Source: Calditerrivibrio nitroreducens DSM 19672 (GTDB lineage Bacteria; Chrysiogenota; Deferribacteres; Deferribacterales; Calditerrivibrionaceae). From it: a stretch of DNA of 64,000 nt. A program made the translations under genes and the position numbers. Where the stretch lies: positions 1,715,001 to 1,779,000 of the forward strand of contig NC_014758.1 of assembly GCF_000183405.1 (NCBI RefSeq). The letters are read 5' to 3'. Every line of letters begins with the position of its first letter. The first letter of the stretch is position 1. Shown in pieces: positions 26,082 to 34,621 of the stretch. The notes beneath the pieces are model-generated. The model worked only from the letters and a program-made list of their open reading frames with translations, did not search any database and was not told the DNA's origin.

Positions 26082-27447
26082 CAAAACCCCCCGCAAGTGA
26101 TTTTATCATACTGTTTCTAAGATTTAAGACACTATTACATACCGATACATTATAAACCTGAGTTTTATAGATGTTTTTTAAATAATCCGGCAACTTTTCC
26201 AGCCTACTTTTTGCGTATTCAGCAATTCTCTTTACAGGTTTTCTCGTATGAATCCTTTTACCGGAAGATAAAACAGGCTTTAACAAAATCTCTTCAGCTT
26301 CACCCTGATCTTTTAATTTCTCTTCCAGCACCACCAGGTCTTTTTTGAATAGACCATTTTCATCGTAATATCTGATAATATTTTTAACACCTGGCAGTAG
26401 AATCTTTTCCGGGTCGTTTGAGATCTTCATCTTAGGTACACCATCTATGGAGATAAGTTTATACACACCATCCAGAGCAGCATCTGATCTACCCACCACC
26501 AGATTTGTCCCCACACCAAAAATATCTATTGGTGCACCTTTCTGCACAAGGTCATCTATTCTGTATTCATCCAGCATATTGCTTGCTACTATTTTTACGT
26601 AACCGAGTCCATTTTCATCTAGAATTTTTCTACACGCTTTTGATAAAGTTAGTAGATCGCCACTATCCAGTCTGACCCCCAACAATCTTTTTCCAAGGCT
26701 TTCCAGATACTTACCCACCTTTACGGCATTTAAAACACCACTCTTAAGGGTATCATACGTATCAAGCAAAAGCACAGTCTTATCCTGATATATATCCGCA
26801 AAGGTTTTAAAAGCTTCATACTCAGAATCAAAGCTCTGTATCCAGGAATGTGCCATCGTACCTGCCGGCGTAAGCCCAAACAGCATCGAGCTATACACGT
26901 TGGAAGTGGTCTCAGCCCCACCAATCACAGCCGCTTTGCTGGCATGTATCCCCCCAAGCCCCTGTGCTCTCCTAAGACCAAAATCTATCACCATTTTACC
27001 TTTTGAGGCAATTTTCATACGAGCTGCTTTAGTGGCTATAAGGGTTTCAAAATTTAAAATATTTAGTACGATCGTCTCAAGGATCTGAGCTTCAATAAGT
27101 GGTGCATGTACACGAAAAAGTGGTTCATACGGAAAAACCACCTCCCCTTCTGCCACAGAGTATATATCACCGGTAAATCTGAAATTTTTAAGGTAGTTTA
27201 AGAAATCTTGCCTAAAACCGATTTTCCTGAGATATTCGATATCCTCGCTATCATATCTGAAATTTTCAATCAGCTCCAGTAAATCGTCAAGACCAGCAAA
27301 TATGGCAAAACTACCACCAAAGGGGGATTTTCTGAAGAAATAATCGAATACAGCGGGCTTATCCCCCTGTCCCATCAGGTAAAACCCCTGAGCCATAGTA
27401 AGTTCGTATAGATCTGTATAAAGTCCAATATGTCTGTCTATAATCAT
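26059..27447 (-). CDS. pncB: Nicotinate phosphoribosyltransferase
   Basis: Converts nicotinate and PRPP to nicotinate mononucleotide. The protein is about 462 residues in the bacterial long form. It begins with GLYTDLYELTMAQGF, has the active-site DFGLRRAQG segment near 150 and the phosphate-binding GVRLDSGDL plus IFGVGTNLV further on. The in-frame ATG at 27447 is preferred to a TTG 18 bases upstream because it matches the family N-terminus; the ribosome site is weak. Its promoter region lies beside the AACGTT repeat array. Confidence 0.94.
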   Translation of the reverse strand: MIIDRHIGLYTDLYELTMAQGFYLMGQGDKPAVFDYFFRKSPFGGSFAIFAGLDDLLELIENFRYDSEDIEYLRKIGFRQDFLNYLKNFRFTGDIYSVAEGEVVFPYEPLFRVHAPLIEAQILETIVLNILNFETLIATKAARMKIASKGKMVIDFGLRRAQGLGGIHASKAAVIGGAETTSNVYSSMLFGLTPAGTMAHSWIQSFDSEYEAFKTFADIYQDKTVLLLDTYDTLKSGVLNAVKVGKYLESLGKRLLGVRLDSGDLLTLSKACRKILDENGLGYVKIVASNMLDEYRIDDLVQKGAPIDIFGVGTNLVVGRSDAALDGVYKLISIDGVPKMKISNDPEKILLPGVKNIIRYYDENGLFKKDLVVLEEKLKDQGEAEEILLKPVLSSGKRIHTRKPVKRIAEYAKSRLEKLPDYLKNIYKTQVYNVSVCNSVLNLRNSMIKSLAGGFDESSSDS

Positions 27448-27481
27448 ATTAGATATATACCACAAAATTTTTAAAATTCAA

Positions 27482-27565
27482 GTTAGAACGTTTGAACGTT
27501 AACACGTTAGAATGTTAGAATGTTAGAACGTTGAACATATAACGTTGAACGTAGAACCTTGAACA
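27482..27565 (+). repeat. AACGTT short tandem repeat array, copy 2
   Basis: Imperfect units GTTAGAACGTT, GTTAGAATGTT, GTTGAACATAT and GAACCTTGAACAT run up to 3 bases from the stop codon of the nuclease gene at 27568. The plus-strand order matches copy 1, so relative to its gene this array is the inverted partner of copy 3 on the other side. Confidence 0.9.
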
Positions 27566-27567
27566 TA

Positions 27568-29109
27568 TTATATCATTTTTTCATACTCAAAATAAACTAT
27601 ATTCCTTTTTTCCCTGCTAAACTCTATACCAATCAGGTTTATCTCACGGCAACTGTCTGTATATTTTTCATAATACCCTTTCTCTTTTATCTGACTTAAA
27701 GCCTTACCTTCACTGTCTTTCTCTACTACTTTAAATTCTATGATATAGGCTCTGTCCTGATAGAGTACCGTCAAATCTATTTTTCCCAAATTTGTCGTGT
27801 CTTCCGATCTTGTATTTAATCCACTTCCTGTGAAAAGCGCATACACTACCGAAGCGTAAAATCCCTCGTAGCTGTCTAAATCGTTTTTCCTATACCAATC
27901 GTTTGGTATACTGGCAAAAAAACTGTATAGGGTGTCTTTTAAATTCTCTAACTTGTTTTCCTGTATACTTCTGTATATTTGAGATTCAGGTTTATGGCTT
28001 AGTCCGTATCTTTCAATGTAATTTAAAAATGTTTTATTAAAGCTTGTTTTTACTTCAAAATTTGGATAACTTAAAAGGTAATAAGTCTCATCACCTAAAT
28101 TGTAAGTATCCTTTATAGTTAAATATCCACTCTGAAAAAGAATATTTTCAATTTTTACATTATCTATATCAAGGTTAGAAAGTATTCCCTCATCAGCTTC
28201 TAAGTTTTCTAAGTTTGGTAGGTAGTACCTGTACTTATAAAATAGTTTAACTAAAAATGTAGGTGTTCCCGTCTCAAACCAGTATGGTCTGAAATCTCTT
28301 TTACTAAAAAATAGTAAAACATCAAATGGGTTGTAAACTCTATCTCCAAGCCAGCTGTAGCCGTTGTACCAGTATTTTAGCTTTTCTAAATCTACCCCTT
28401 CCAACCTGTCTACAAATACAGTCTCAAGTTCTGATTGGGTATATCCACAGATTGTTGCAAATTCTGAGTCTAAAGTTATATCGTTTAATTGATTTAAACC
28501 GCTGAATATAGACACTTTTGAAAATCTTGACACTCCTGTTAAGAATACAAGTTTTAAGTACTGATCGGAAGCTTTTAAAACACTGTAAAAGTCTTTTAAA
28601 ACTTCCCTTATCTCGATGGCTTTTTCTGTATCATCTATATTGTCAAGGATCGGTTTATCATACTCGTCCACCAGCACTACGACAGGGTTTTTGTAAATCT
28701 CTTTCAGACTAATTATAAGGTCAGTAAACATAAATCTTGCATTGTTTTGTTCTTCTACTGATACGTTGTAGGTTATCATATGACGTTTTAACTGTTTTAT
28801 TATCCACTCTTTAAGGTCTTGTGCATCTTGAACTACTCCACCACCAAAATCTATATGTATAACAGGGTGCTTTTTCTCCCAATCCCAGTTATTTTCTAAA
28901 TATAATCCTTTAAACAGCTCCATATTTCCTAAAAAAGCCTGCTTTATAGTATCTACAAGCAAAGATTTCCCAAACCTTCTGGGTCTACTTAAGAAATAGT
29001 ATTTGCCGTTATCAACTAACTTTTTAACGAAATGGGTTTTGTCTACATAATAGCAGTTATCTTCTCTTATAGATTGTAGACTTGATATACCTATTGGTAG
29101 CTTCTTCAT
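27568..29109 (-). CDS. AAA-ATPase-like / PD-(D/E)XK nuclease family protein, copy 2
   Basis: A 513-residue paralogue of the protein at 18849 with the same plan. LPIGISSL is at the start, the Walker A-like RPRRFGKSL is at 42-50, VVVLVDEYDKPI is near 143-154, and LTGVSRFSKVSIFSGLN follows. The C-terminal nuclease core has D445 (GKIDLT) and E458-x-K460 (IIEFK). The active residues are all kept. It is bracketed by AACGTT arrays in inverted orientation and has the same 75-base leader as copy 1, which suggests that gene, leader and arrays move as a unit. Cellular function is unknown. Confidence 0.85.
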   Translation of the reverse strand: MKKLPIGISSLQSIREDNCYYVDKTHFVKKLVDNGKYYFLSRPRRFGKSLLVDTIKQAFLGNMELFKGLYLENNWDWEKKHPVIHIDFGGGVVQDAQDLKEWIIKQLKRHMITYNVSVEEQNNARFMFTDLIISLKEIYKNPVVVLVDEYDKPILDNIDDTEKAIEIREVLKDFYSVLKASDQYLKLVFLTGVSRFSKVSIFSGLNQLNDITLDSEFATICGYTQSELETVFVDRLEGVDLEKLKYWYNGYSWLGDRVYNPFDVLLFFSKRDFRPYWFETGTPTFLVKLFYKYRYYLPNLENLEADEGILSNLDIDNVKIENILFQSGYLTIKDTYNLGDETYYLLSYPNFEVKTSFNKTFLNYIERYGLSHKPESQIYRSIQENKLENLKDTLYSFFASIPNDWYRKNDLDSYEGFYASVVYALFTGSGLNTRSEDTTNLGKIDLTVLYQDRAYIIEFKVVEKDSEGKALSQIKEKGYYEKYTDSCREINLIGIEFSREKRNIVYFEYEKMI

Positions 29110-29143
29110 TTTTTACCCCAGATTATAATCCTTTATGTAAATA

Positions 29144-29171
29144 ATTATATTATACTGTTATAAATTGTCAA
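29144..29171 (-). promoter_or_regulatory. Conserved promoter/leader of nuclease gene copy 2
   Basis: On the minus strand TTGACA (29166-29171), 16 bases and TATAAT (29144-29149). The leader through to the ATG matches that of copy 1 over about 75 bases with only scattered differences. Confidence 0.8.
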
Positions 29172-29179
29172 ATGATAAA

Positions 29180-29276
29180 ATGTTCAACGTTCAAAGTTCA
29201 ATGTTCAACGTTCAACGTTCAATGTTTTAATGTTTCAACGTTCTAACGTTAAAACGTTCTAACATTCCAACGTTTC
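29180..29276 (-). repeat. AACGTT short tandem repeat array, copy 3
   Basis: About twelve imperfect units (GTTGAACGTT, GTTAGAACGTT, GTTGAACATT) upstream of copy 2 of the nuclease gene. The inner end reads GAACGTTGAACATTTTATCAT into the promoter, as in copy 1. It is inverted relative to the array at 27482-27565. Confidence 0.9.
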
Positions 29277-29376
29277 AACCCTATCCTTTACATCTTTAAC
29301 TCAAAAGTAAAATTTTTCTTTTTTTGCTATTTTCAGTTTGTAGTTATTTTTTTACGAAATCAAAAAAATAATATTA

Positions 29377-29733
29377 TTATTCATAAAATTGGTTTATGCC
29401 AGTTCCACCATTATTTGATTTCCATATTTGTCTAATATACTTATAAATAAGCCATATATTCAAAAACAACACCGCTAAAAATATTACACTAAGTCTAAGG
29501 TAAGGTAAATGATACATCATCCTATAGATGAATATGCCATAAAAAGTCTTAAGCCATTCAACCAAACCCACAAATAGAAAAAAAGTGATAATAAAACTGA
29601 AATATTTATTTCTAAAAAAAATAGCCAGACCAAGCAAAGCAAAAATCAACACAAATACCATATTCCCATATCTTAAATAATGCGCCATAGTAATCAAAAG
29701 ATATATAATAGTTCCAATTCTCAACAAAGCCAT
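29377..29733 (-). CDS. Small integral membrane protein of unknown function
   Basis: A protein of about 118 residues if started at the ATG 29733, with four hydrophobic segments (about 3-20, 25-42, 44-62 and 80-103) and a basic C-terminal tail. I do not recognise a family. The frame extends further upstream, but there it overlaps the preceding gene and its terminator. The chosen ATG lies right after the terminator's T-run and lacks a ribosome site, so expression depends on read-through or an internal start. It could be silent. Confidence 0.5.
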   Translation of the reverse strand: MALLRIGTIIYLLITMAHYLRYGNMVFVLIFALLGLAIFFRNKYFSFIITFFLFVGLVEWLKTFYGIFIYRMMYHLPYLRLSVIFLAVLFLNIWLIYKYIRQIWKSNNGGTGINQFYE

Positions 29734-29758
29734 AAAAAAGGGTGGGTCACCCACCCTT
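29734..29758 (-). terminator. Rho-independent terminator of the exported-protein gene
   Basis: A strong GC-rich hairpin (AAGGGTGGGT with ACCCACCCTT) followed on the minus strand by a run of T, 4 bases after the stop codon of the gene at 29762. Confidence 0.85.
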
Positions 29759-29761
29759 GGA

Positions 29762-31399
29762 TTATTTGATTTCGATGTAATAGATCTCGCTTGTACCACT
29801 CTTAAATATCCCGCCAGTATCAACCCTTAGCAGATACATATATTTTTTAGAATATCTCTCTTTGAGGTAATAGTCTGAGATAATAGGATCAAAATTATCT
29901 GATTCCCATGTTTTTCGTAGTATATTATTCCTCAGCTGATAACCTGCTATGGATGCACTCTCGTAAGATTGGAGGTTTGGCAGCATCTTGCTTAGCATAT
30001 TGTTTTTCACCAGAAATATCGTCTTATCTGATGTCACAAACACTCTACCTTTAAGCTTCTTTCTTTTTTCAAGATATTCTGTCACATCTTCTGCTGATTG
30101 CCCTCTACTTAAAAGATTCCCAACGGTATTACCAGGCTTTGTTGATTTTACTTCTTCTTTTAGTGTAAAATCATATGGTGTCTCCCCAAAATAATCATTT
30201 GATTCAAATATCTGCTTCCCATTTTTAAACACCAAAAGTTTCCCATCCTGATTTATAAAAAATGTCTCCTTAATTTTATCTCCATCTGTCTCAGCATACC
30301 CAAAGCCAAATATCCCCAACCCCTGACTGTTTGGTATAGCTTCTCCCCTCTCATAATTTGGATTAAGATAATTAATAGTACCAATGTATGCCCCGTCCCT
30401 CGAAATCCGCTGCATAACTATTTTCTGTTCACCATTTTCAAAGACACTTCTTACAATAAATGGCAGGTTTGACTTTAGAATTTTAAAATTTTTACCATCG
30501 TATTCATAAATATATGTATTTACATATCTCGAATCTTCCACTGTTGATATAAATATCTCGTCTATACCATTGTTATTAAGATCATAGACTTCAACAGATA
30601 TTATTTCATCAAACTTTTTATCAATTTTACCCAGATACTCAAAATCTTTCCCATTAAATCTATAATAATGAACATATCTTCTCTCGGCAGCCACAATGTA
30701 ATCATAGTCATCTTTAAATATATTACCCACTGCCATTGTGCGGAATTCATAGGGCTGTGGTTTACTCTTCAAGATATCGGTAGTGGTAGCTTTTGCAATA
30801 TTTGCGACATTTATATCTGAAAAGTAGAAACTTTTTACCGTCTTATTATTGATGTTTATATCAAGCGTTATCCCACCTTTTTCGTCCTGAGTAAAACGAA
30901 GTATCGTATCAGATGGATCTTTTGTAATCTTGATTGTAGATGATTTAGCAAGATCCTCCCTCATCAAAAGCTCAAGCCTTTTATCGAAATTTAAAAAATT
31001 TATATTGGCATTCAATGGTAGATTTACCATCACTGTAAGTCCAGGCTCAATACTATCTTTTTTTTCGATTATTTTTGCAGTGGAATATTTATCAAATACC
31101 TCAGTTACTCTGATACTGCCCACATAAAACTTCCTATTTCCTAAAATCTTACCTGTAATAGGATGCTTTATTGGTACCCCTTCTTTGTATATTTTAAATA
31201 TTTTGCCAGGGTAGCTGCCAGTCTCTGCCGTAAGATCGATAATCAAGTCGTCGTTATCTACTGATACGATCACACCCTTTCCGGTATTGAAAAATTGATC
31301 CACAGATCTCACCAGATCTTCAAATCTGGCATGAGAATAAGATGAATATAATAACAGAAATAACAAAAAAAGCTTAACTCTGGAAAATTTAAACATCAT
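29762..31399 (-). CDS. Exported protein with FG-GAP/VCBS-like beta-propeller repeats
   Basis: About 545 residues, with a signal peptide (hydrophobic 7-20, ending SHA). The first 170 residues contain a beta-rich N-terminal domain. The rest shows repeated acidic calcium-like loops, as in VYDLNNNGIDEIFIS and AETDGDKIKETFFI, typical of FG-GAP/VCBS beta-propeller proteins. It is likely periplasmic or outer membrane-associated. Function is unknown; similar proteins occur in metal-reducing delta-proteobacteria. GTG 31402 and ATG 31396 are alternative starts. It is monocistronic or followed weakly by the small membrane protein. Confidence 0.75.
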   Translation of the reverse strand: MMFKFSRVKLFLLFLLLYSSYSHARFEDLVRSVDQFFNTGKGVIVSVDNDDLIIDLTAETGSYPGKIFKIYKEGVPIKHPITGKILGNRKFYVGSIRVTEVFDKYSTAKIIEKKDSIEPGLTVMVNLPLNANINFLNFDKRLELLMREDLAKSSTIKITKDPSDTILRFTQDEKGGITLDININNKTVKSFYFSDINVANIAKATTTDILKSKPQPYEFRTMAVGNIFKDDYDYIVAAERRYVHYYRFNGKDFEYLGKIDKKFDEIISVEVYDLNNNGIDEIFISTVEDSRYVNTYIYEYDGKNFKILKSNLPFIVRSVFENGEQKIVMQRISRDGAYIGTINYLNPNYERGEAIPNSQGLGIFGFGYAETDGDKIKETFFINQDGKLLVFKNGKQIFESNDYFGETPYDFTLKEEVKSTKPGNTVGNLLSRGQSAEDVTEYLEKRKKLKGRVFVTSDKTIFLVKNNMLSKMLPNLQSYESASIAGYQLRNNILRKTWESDNFDPIISDYYLKERYSKKYMYLLRVDTGGIFKSGTSEIYYIEIK

Positions 31400-31531
31400 C
31401 ACATCACCACCAAAATTTTTAAATTCTATAGCATAATTAAATGTAAAAATCTATATGTTTGATTGATATATAAAAAGATAGTTCAACAAAAAGATTAATT
31501 TATTATCCTTTTTGACTTAACCTTATCAAAT

Positions 31532-31555
31532 AAAAAGCCCCGATTTCTCGGGGCT
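31532..31555 (-). terminator. Terminator of the porin gene
   Basis: On the minus strand, an 8-base stem AGCCCCGA/TCGGGGCT with a 4-base loop is followed by TTTTTA, about 27 bases after the porin stop. Confidence 0.9.
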
Positions 31556-31581
31556 GTGAGATATATAAACTTTGTTTAAAA

Positions 31582-32880
31582 TTAGAATTTTACAGCAAGT
31601 TTGTGATATAATCTGTAAGCTCCATCAGCATCAAACTTAGAGCCATCATTGTTATACAAATCACTTATTTTAGCATAACCAGCGCCTATAGAGTATGTCA
31701 GGTTTTTCGTGATGGCGTAGGATGCAGATGCATCAATTTCCCATGCCTTTGTATCTTCACCCCAATTTCTAACTAGAAATCCACTACCTTTTACTGTGTC
31801 ATGCACAGACTCACCTTTACCGAAGTTTGAAGTATAAAGCGTCGCAGAAAGACCAACTGTCAATGGATCCATAACCTTCATATCACCATATATCTGATAC
31901 ATGCTCATACCTTTAATACCTTTTTCAAACAAATAGTCATCAATCACGAGGGTAGAGTCGAAATTATCACCATACTCAAAAGCATACGTTTCGCCTTTCT
32001 CTTTAGTAACACTTGAATAAACATACTTAACACCAGCAGTAATATTTGAAATATTAGCATAAACATTTCCATATAAACCGTAGATATTGTAATCTGCTAA
32101 TTCGCCATCATCTTGTTTAGCGTTTTTGTTACTTGTATAAACACCCTCAGCTTCAAATCCTATCATACCAAACTTACCATCGACAGCAAGCTTGTAGTCA
32201 TAAGTTTTAGAAGTATACTCTGCTTTAGTACTTTTATATTCTTTATTGTTACCCTTTGTAGTATAGGAAAAATTAGGTTTCACACTAATATTGCCAAATT
32301 TGAGATTAGCACCTATAACATAGGTATCGCTGTCATTTTTCTCTTTATCTTTATCATTATCGATATCAGCATCTGAACCTGCTTCTGTATTTTTCTGAGT
32401 ATAAAGCACAAGAGTACCATAAGGGATCTTCTGATTTACTCTCACACGAAATGCATTATACTCCGTATCGTTGAAACTTGTACCCCATAAACCACCTGTA
32501 AAAAGACCGGCAAGTAGTTCTGTGCCTGTAGATTCAAACATATGAGAAAGATAGAGATTTTCAATTGTCAAAGATGGGGAATTGGTATCTGTATTATACT
32601 CTTTAGCAAATGTAGTTTTGCTGGTCTTATTAGGTACAGTATCAAAATCGGCTGTCATTTTCATTACGACTTTTGTACTCTTATCAACTTGAATTACTGG
32701 GAAAATATGGAATTCCATATCATACCAGCTTTTCGCAACTTGAGTTTGAGTAGTACCAGCATTGCCTGCATTAGCTACAGTAGAACCTCTCACAAAAGCA
32801 TCTCCGGTGATCTTGAAGTCAGCTGCATAAGCAGATGCGGAAATTAAACCTACTGCCATAAGTGCGATTAACTTTTTCAT
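31582..32880 (-). CDS. Outer membrane beta-barrel porin
   Basis: A 432-residue protein with a clean signal peptide (MKKLIALMAVGLISASAYA, cut before ADFK). The remainder has alternating hydrophobic/polar residues, many Tyr, Gly, Asp and Thr, and a C-terminal strand ending KLAVKF (terminal Phe), all typical of outer membrane barrels. No close family is certain; such porins carry small solutes in Deferribacteres-like bacteria. A strong promoter, an 80-base hairpin-rich leader, a GGAGGAAG ribosome site and a strong terminator suggest a highly expressed single gene, possibly the major porin. Confidence 0.85.
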   Translation of the reverse strand: MKKLIALMAVGLISASAYAADFKITGDAFVRGSTVANAGNAGTTQTQVAKSWYDMEFHIFPVIQVDKSTKVVMKMTADFDTVPNKTSKTTFAKEYNTDTNSPSLTIENLYLSHMFESTGTELLAGLFTGGLWGTSFNDTEYNAFRVRVNQKIPYGTLVLYTQKNTEAGSDADIDNDKDKEKNDSDTYVIGANLKFGNISVKPNFSYTTKGNNKEYKSTKAEYTSKTYDYKLAVDGKFGMIGFEAEGVYTSNKNAKQDDGELADYNIYGLYGNVYANISNITAGVKYVYSSVTKEKGETYAFEYGDNFDSTLVIDDYLFEKGIKGMSMYQIYGDMKVMDPLTVGLSATLYTSNFGKGESVHDTVKGSGFLVRNWGEDTKAWEIDASASYAITKNLTYSIGAGYAKISDLYNNDGSKFDADGAYRLYHKLAVKF

Positions 32881-32915
32881 AAGTTACTTCCTCCTAAGTT
32901 TTATTTGTTTTTCTT

Positions 32916-32958
32916 AATAGCCTTAGCTATTTATATTTTGGAGCAAAACCCTGCTCCA
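32916..32958 (-). promoter_or_regulatory. Porin mRNA leader hairpins
   Basis: The 5' leader holds two small inverted repeats: TGGAGCA/TGCTCCA with a 6-base loop (32939-32958) next to the predicted transcript start, and AATAGC/GCTATT (32916-32931). A 5'-end hairpin often stabilises abundant porin messages, and an Hfq small RNA site is another possibility. The rest of the 349-base gap (32997-33229) is AT-rich and shows nothing else except the tRNA-like tail of the LysR gene. Confidence 0.45.
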
Positions 32959-32967
32959 TCTTATGTT

Positions 32968-32996
32968 TATTTACCAAAATTTTTTATCTCTGTCAA
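32968..32996 (-). promoter_or_regulatory. Porin promoter
   Basis: On the minus strand, consensus TTGACA (32991-32996), a 17-base spacer and TAAATA (32968-32973) lie about 88 bases before the porin start codon. Confidence 0.75.
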
Positions 32997-33229
32997 CCAT
33001 TTTTTTATTGAACTTCTTGCTGTTTAATAAATCAAAATCTATGCCAAAAATAAAACCCCTTTAATCATAATTCAATTTTACATGTAACAGCTTGATAAAT
33101 AACTAATCAATCTTAAACAATGCCATTTCTTATATATAACGATATTTGAATTTTTGTGTTGATTGCAAAAAACAGTGTATATTTTTGTATACATACCCAA
33201 AAGTAATCTGTGAAACTCACCAGAATGCT

Positions 33230-34141
33230 TTATCTACCAGCTGAGCTATTGAAGTTGTACTCCTGTATTAGTTCGAGGAAATTTTTTATCAGCTTTTTGC
33301 TTGTTTTTCTTTTGTTGTACACAAGGAATATATCCTTTTCCACCACAAGGTCTATTATGGGGATACCCCTTACCTCATTGGAGCAGATATCTTTTATCAG
33401 GGCTATTTCGCTCACAAATGCTATACCAAGCCCATTTTTCACTGAATGTAAAAGTCCATGGGTGGATGACATGACCGCAGTGGCATTTAAGCTTTCAAAA
33501 TCGTACCCTTTGGTCTTTAATGCATATTCCACAGCAGCCCTTGTACCAGACCCCACCTCTCTGATTACAAATTTTTCATTTAAAATCTCATCCAAAAAAA
33601 CACTATTTCTCGAATAAAATGGGTGGTCTTTGTTTACCGCAAGGACAATCCTATCACGAAAAATCGGCTTGTATTCAAGATCTTTTTTAGGGATCTTTCT
33701 GGCAACTACCGCCAGGTCAAGTACACCATCCACAACCCTCTGTATAATCATCTGGGAGCTTGCTATATCCATCGTAAAAAAGGTCTTGGGATATCTATTG
33801 ATAAATTCTTTAATAATGGATGGGAGTATAAATTCTGCAATTATAGTACTGGAACCTATCTTTACGTTGCCACTTACTTCGTTTAAAAACTCTTTTATCG
33901 CCTCAATGGATCTCTCCCTCAGATCGATCATATCCACCGCATAGTCGAAAAATACCTGCCCCGCATCGGTCAATACCACCTCCCGGGAGAGCCTATCAAA
34001 CAGCTTAATACCAAGCTCCTCTTCGAGCGTGTTTATATGGGTGGAGACTGTGGGCTGACTGAGGAGCATTTTTTCGGCAGCCCTCGAAAATGATTTATAT
34101 TTTGCCACGTAGACGAATGCTTCTATCTGCTTAAAATCCAT
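33230..34141 (-). CDS. LysR family transcriptional regulator
   Basis: A 303-residue regulator with an N-terminal winged helix-turn-helix (about 1-60, FSRAAEKMLLSQPTVSTHI) and a periplasmic-binding-like effector domain (about 90-295). The sequence style (VREVGSGTRAAVEYAL, VKNGLGIAFVSEIAL) resembles CysB/CbbR-type regulators. No divergent target gene is adjacent; the neighbours are the porin and a repeat array, so its target is unknown. The last eight or so residues (NFNSSAGR) go beyond the usual C-terminus and are encoded by a sequence resembling a tRNA D-arm. Confidence 0.9.
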   Translation of the reverse strand: MDFKQIEAFVYVAKYKSFSRAAEKMLLSQPTVSTHINTLEEELGIKLFDRLSREVVLTDAGQVFFDYAVDMIDLRERSIEAIKEFLNEVSGNVKIGSSTIIAEFILPSIIKEFINRYPKTFFTMDIASSQMIIQRVVDGVLDLAVVARKIPKKDLEYKPIFRDRIVLAVNKDHPFYSRNSVFLDEILNEKFVIREVGSGTRAAVEYALKTKGYDFESLNATAVMSSTHGLLHSVKNGLGIAFVSEIALIKDICSNEVRGIPIIDLVVEKDIFLVYNKRKTSKKLIKNFLELIQEYNFNSSAGR

Positions 34142-34216
34142 AAAATCTCCTGTAAACTATTTTTAAAGCTTTATACATTGTTTTATAGATAAAATCAATA
34201 GCAAATCGTTGTTGCT

Positions 34217-34361
34217 GTAGAGACGCCCAATTTGGGCGTCTCTACAAAAAACATAAACATTGTATAACAATCATGTAGAGACGCCCATTTTGGGCGTCTC
34301 TACGGAAAACATCAACATTCCGCAACAATCATGTAGAGACGCCCATTTTGGGCGTCTCTAC
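34217..34361 (+). repeat. 58-bp tandem repeat with perfect 29-bp palindromes
   Basis: Three palindromes of 29 bases (34217-34245, 34275-34303, 34333-34361), each GTAGAGACGCCC, a 5-base centre and GGGCGTCTCTAC, are spaced exactly 58 bases apart. The intervening 29 bases are also related (xAAACATxAACATTxxxxAACAATCAT), so the whole 58-base unit is duplicated. The palindrome is of the REP/small inverted-repeat kind found in many genomes. Each could form a strong hairpin in RNA on either strand. Confidence 0.95.
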
Positions 34362-34384
34362 GGAAGATTTAAACATTGTGTAAT

Positions 34385-34412
34385 AAAAAAAGGGGGATAT
34401 CCCCCCTTTTTT
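34385..34412 (-). terminator. Terminator after the DUF2892 gene
   Basis: Stem of AAAAAAGGGGG / CCCCC(C)TTTTTT around ATAT, directly after the stop at 34414. It is symmetrical and could act in both directions. It ends the DUF2892/RND operon. Confidence 0.85.
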
Positions 34413-34413
34413 A

Positions 34414-34605
34414 TTACTGTTCTTTTATCCCTATAGCCTTTAATATCTTCGCCAGAGGGCAGAAATTTGTGAATCCGTATTGGAAGAGATTTAATCCCAC
34501 AAATATTGTAAAAGCAAACCACCATTTATTGTGGAATAGTCCAAGCAAAGTGGAAACCACCACAAATAACCCGGCAAAAACTCTAACCCATCTTTCTACT
34601 GTCAT
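34414..34605 (-). CDS. DUF2892 inner membrane protein
   Basis: A 63-residue protein of the DUF2892 (YgaP membrane part-like) family. It has a VERWVRVFAG start, two membrane helices (about 9-25 and 27-45) and the signature GLNLFQYGFTNFCPLAKIL with one conserved cysteine at about 49. Such proteins often accompany rhodanese or ArsR-controlled sulfur genes. It is encoded 16 bases after the RND pump gene and so probably belongs to the ArsR-controlled operon. Confidence 0.85.
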   Translation of the reverse strand: MTVERWVRVFAGLFVVVSTLLGLFHNKWWFAFTIFVGLNLFQYGFTNFCPLAKILKAIGIKEQ

Positions 34606-34621
34606 AGTTACCTCCTGTAAT

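Noticed and set aside
33210-33250. An intact tRNA gene at the LysR 3' end
   Set aside because: Only the D-arm-like 16 bases match; acceptor stem, anticodon arm of proper size and TTCGA loop are missing. It is kept only as a low-interest observation.
34217-34361. CRISPR-like regular array (29-base repeats with 29-base gaps)
   Set aside because: The gaps are related to each other, the repeats are perfect palindromes, there are only three, and no cas gene is present. It is a 58-base tandem repeat.
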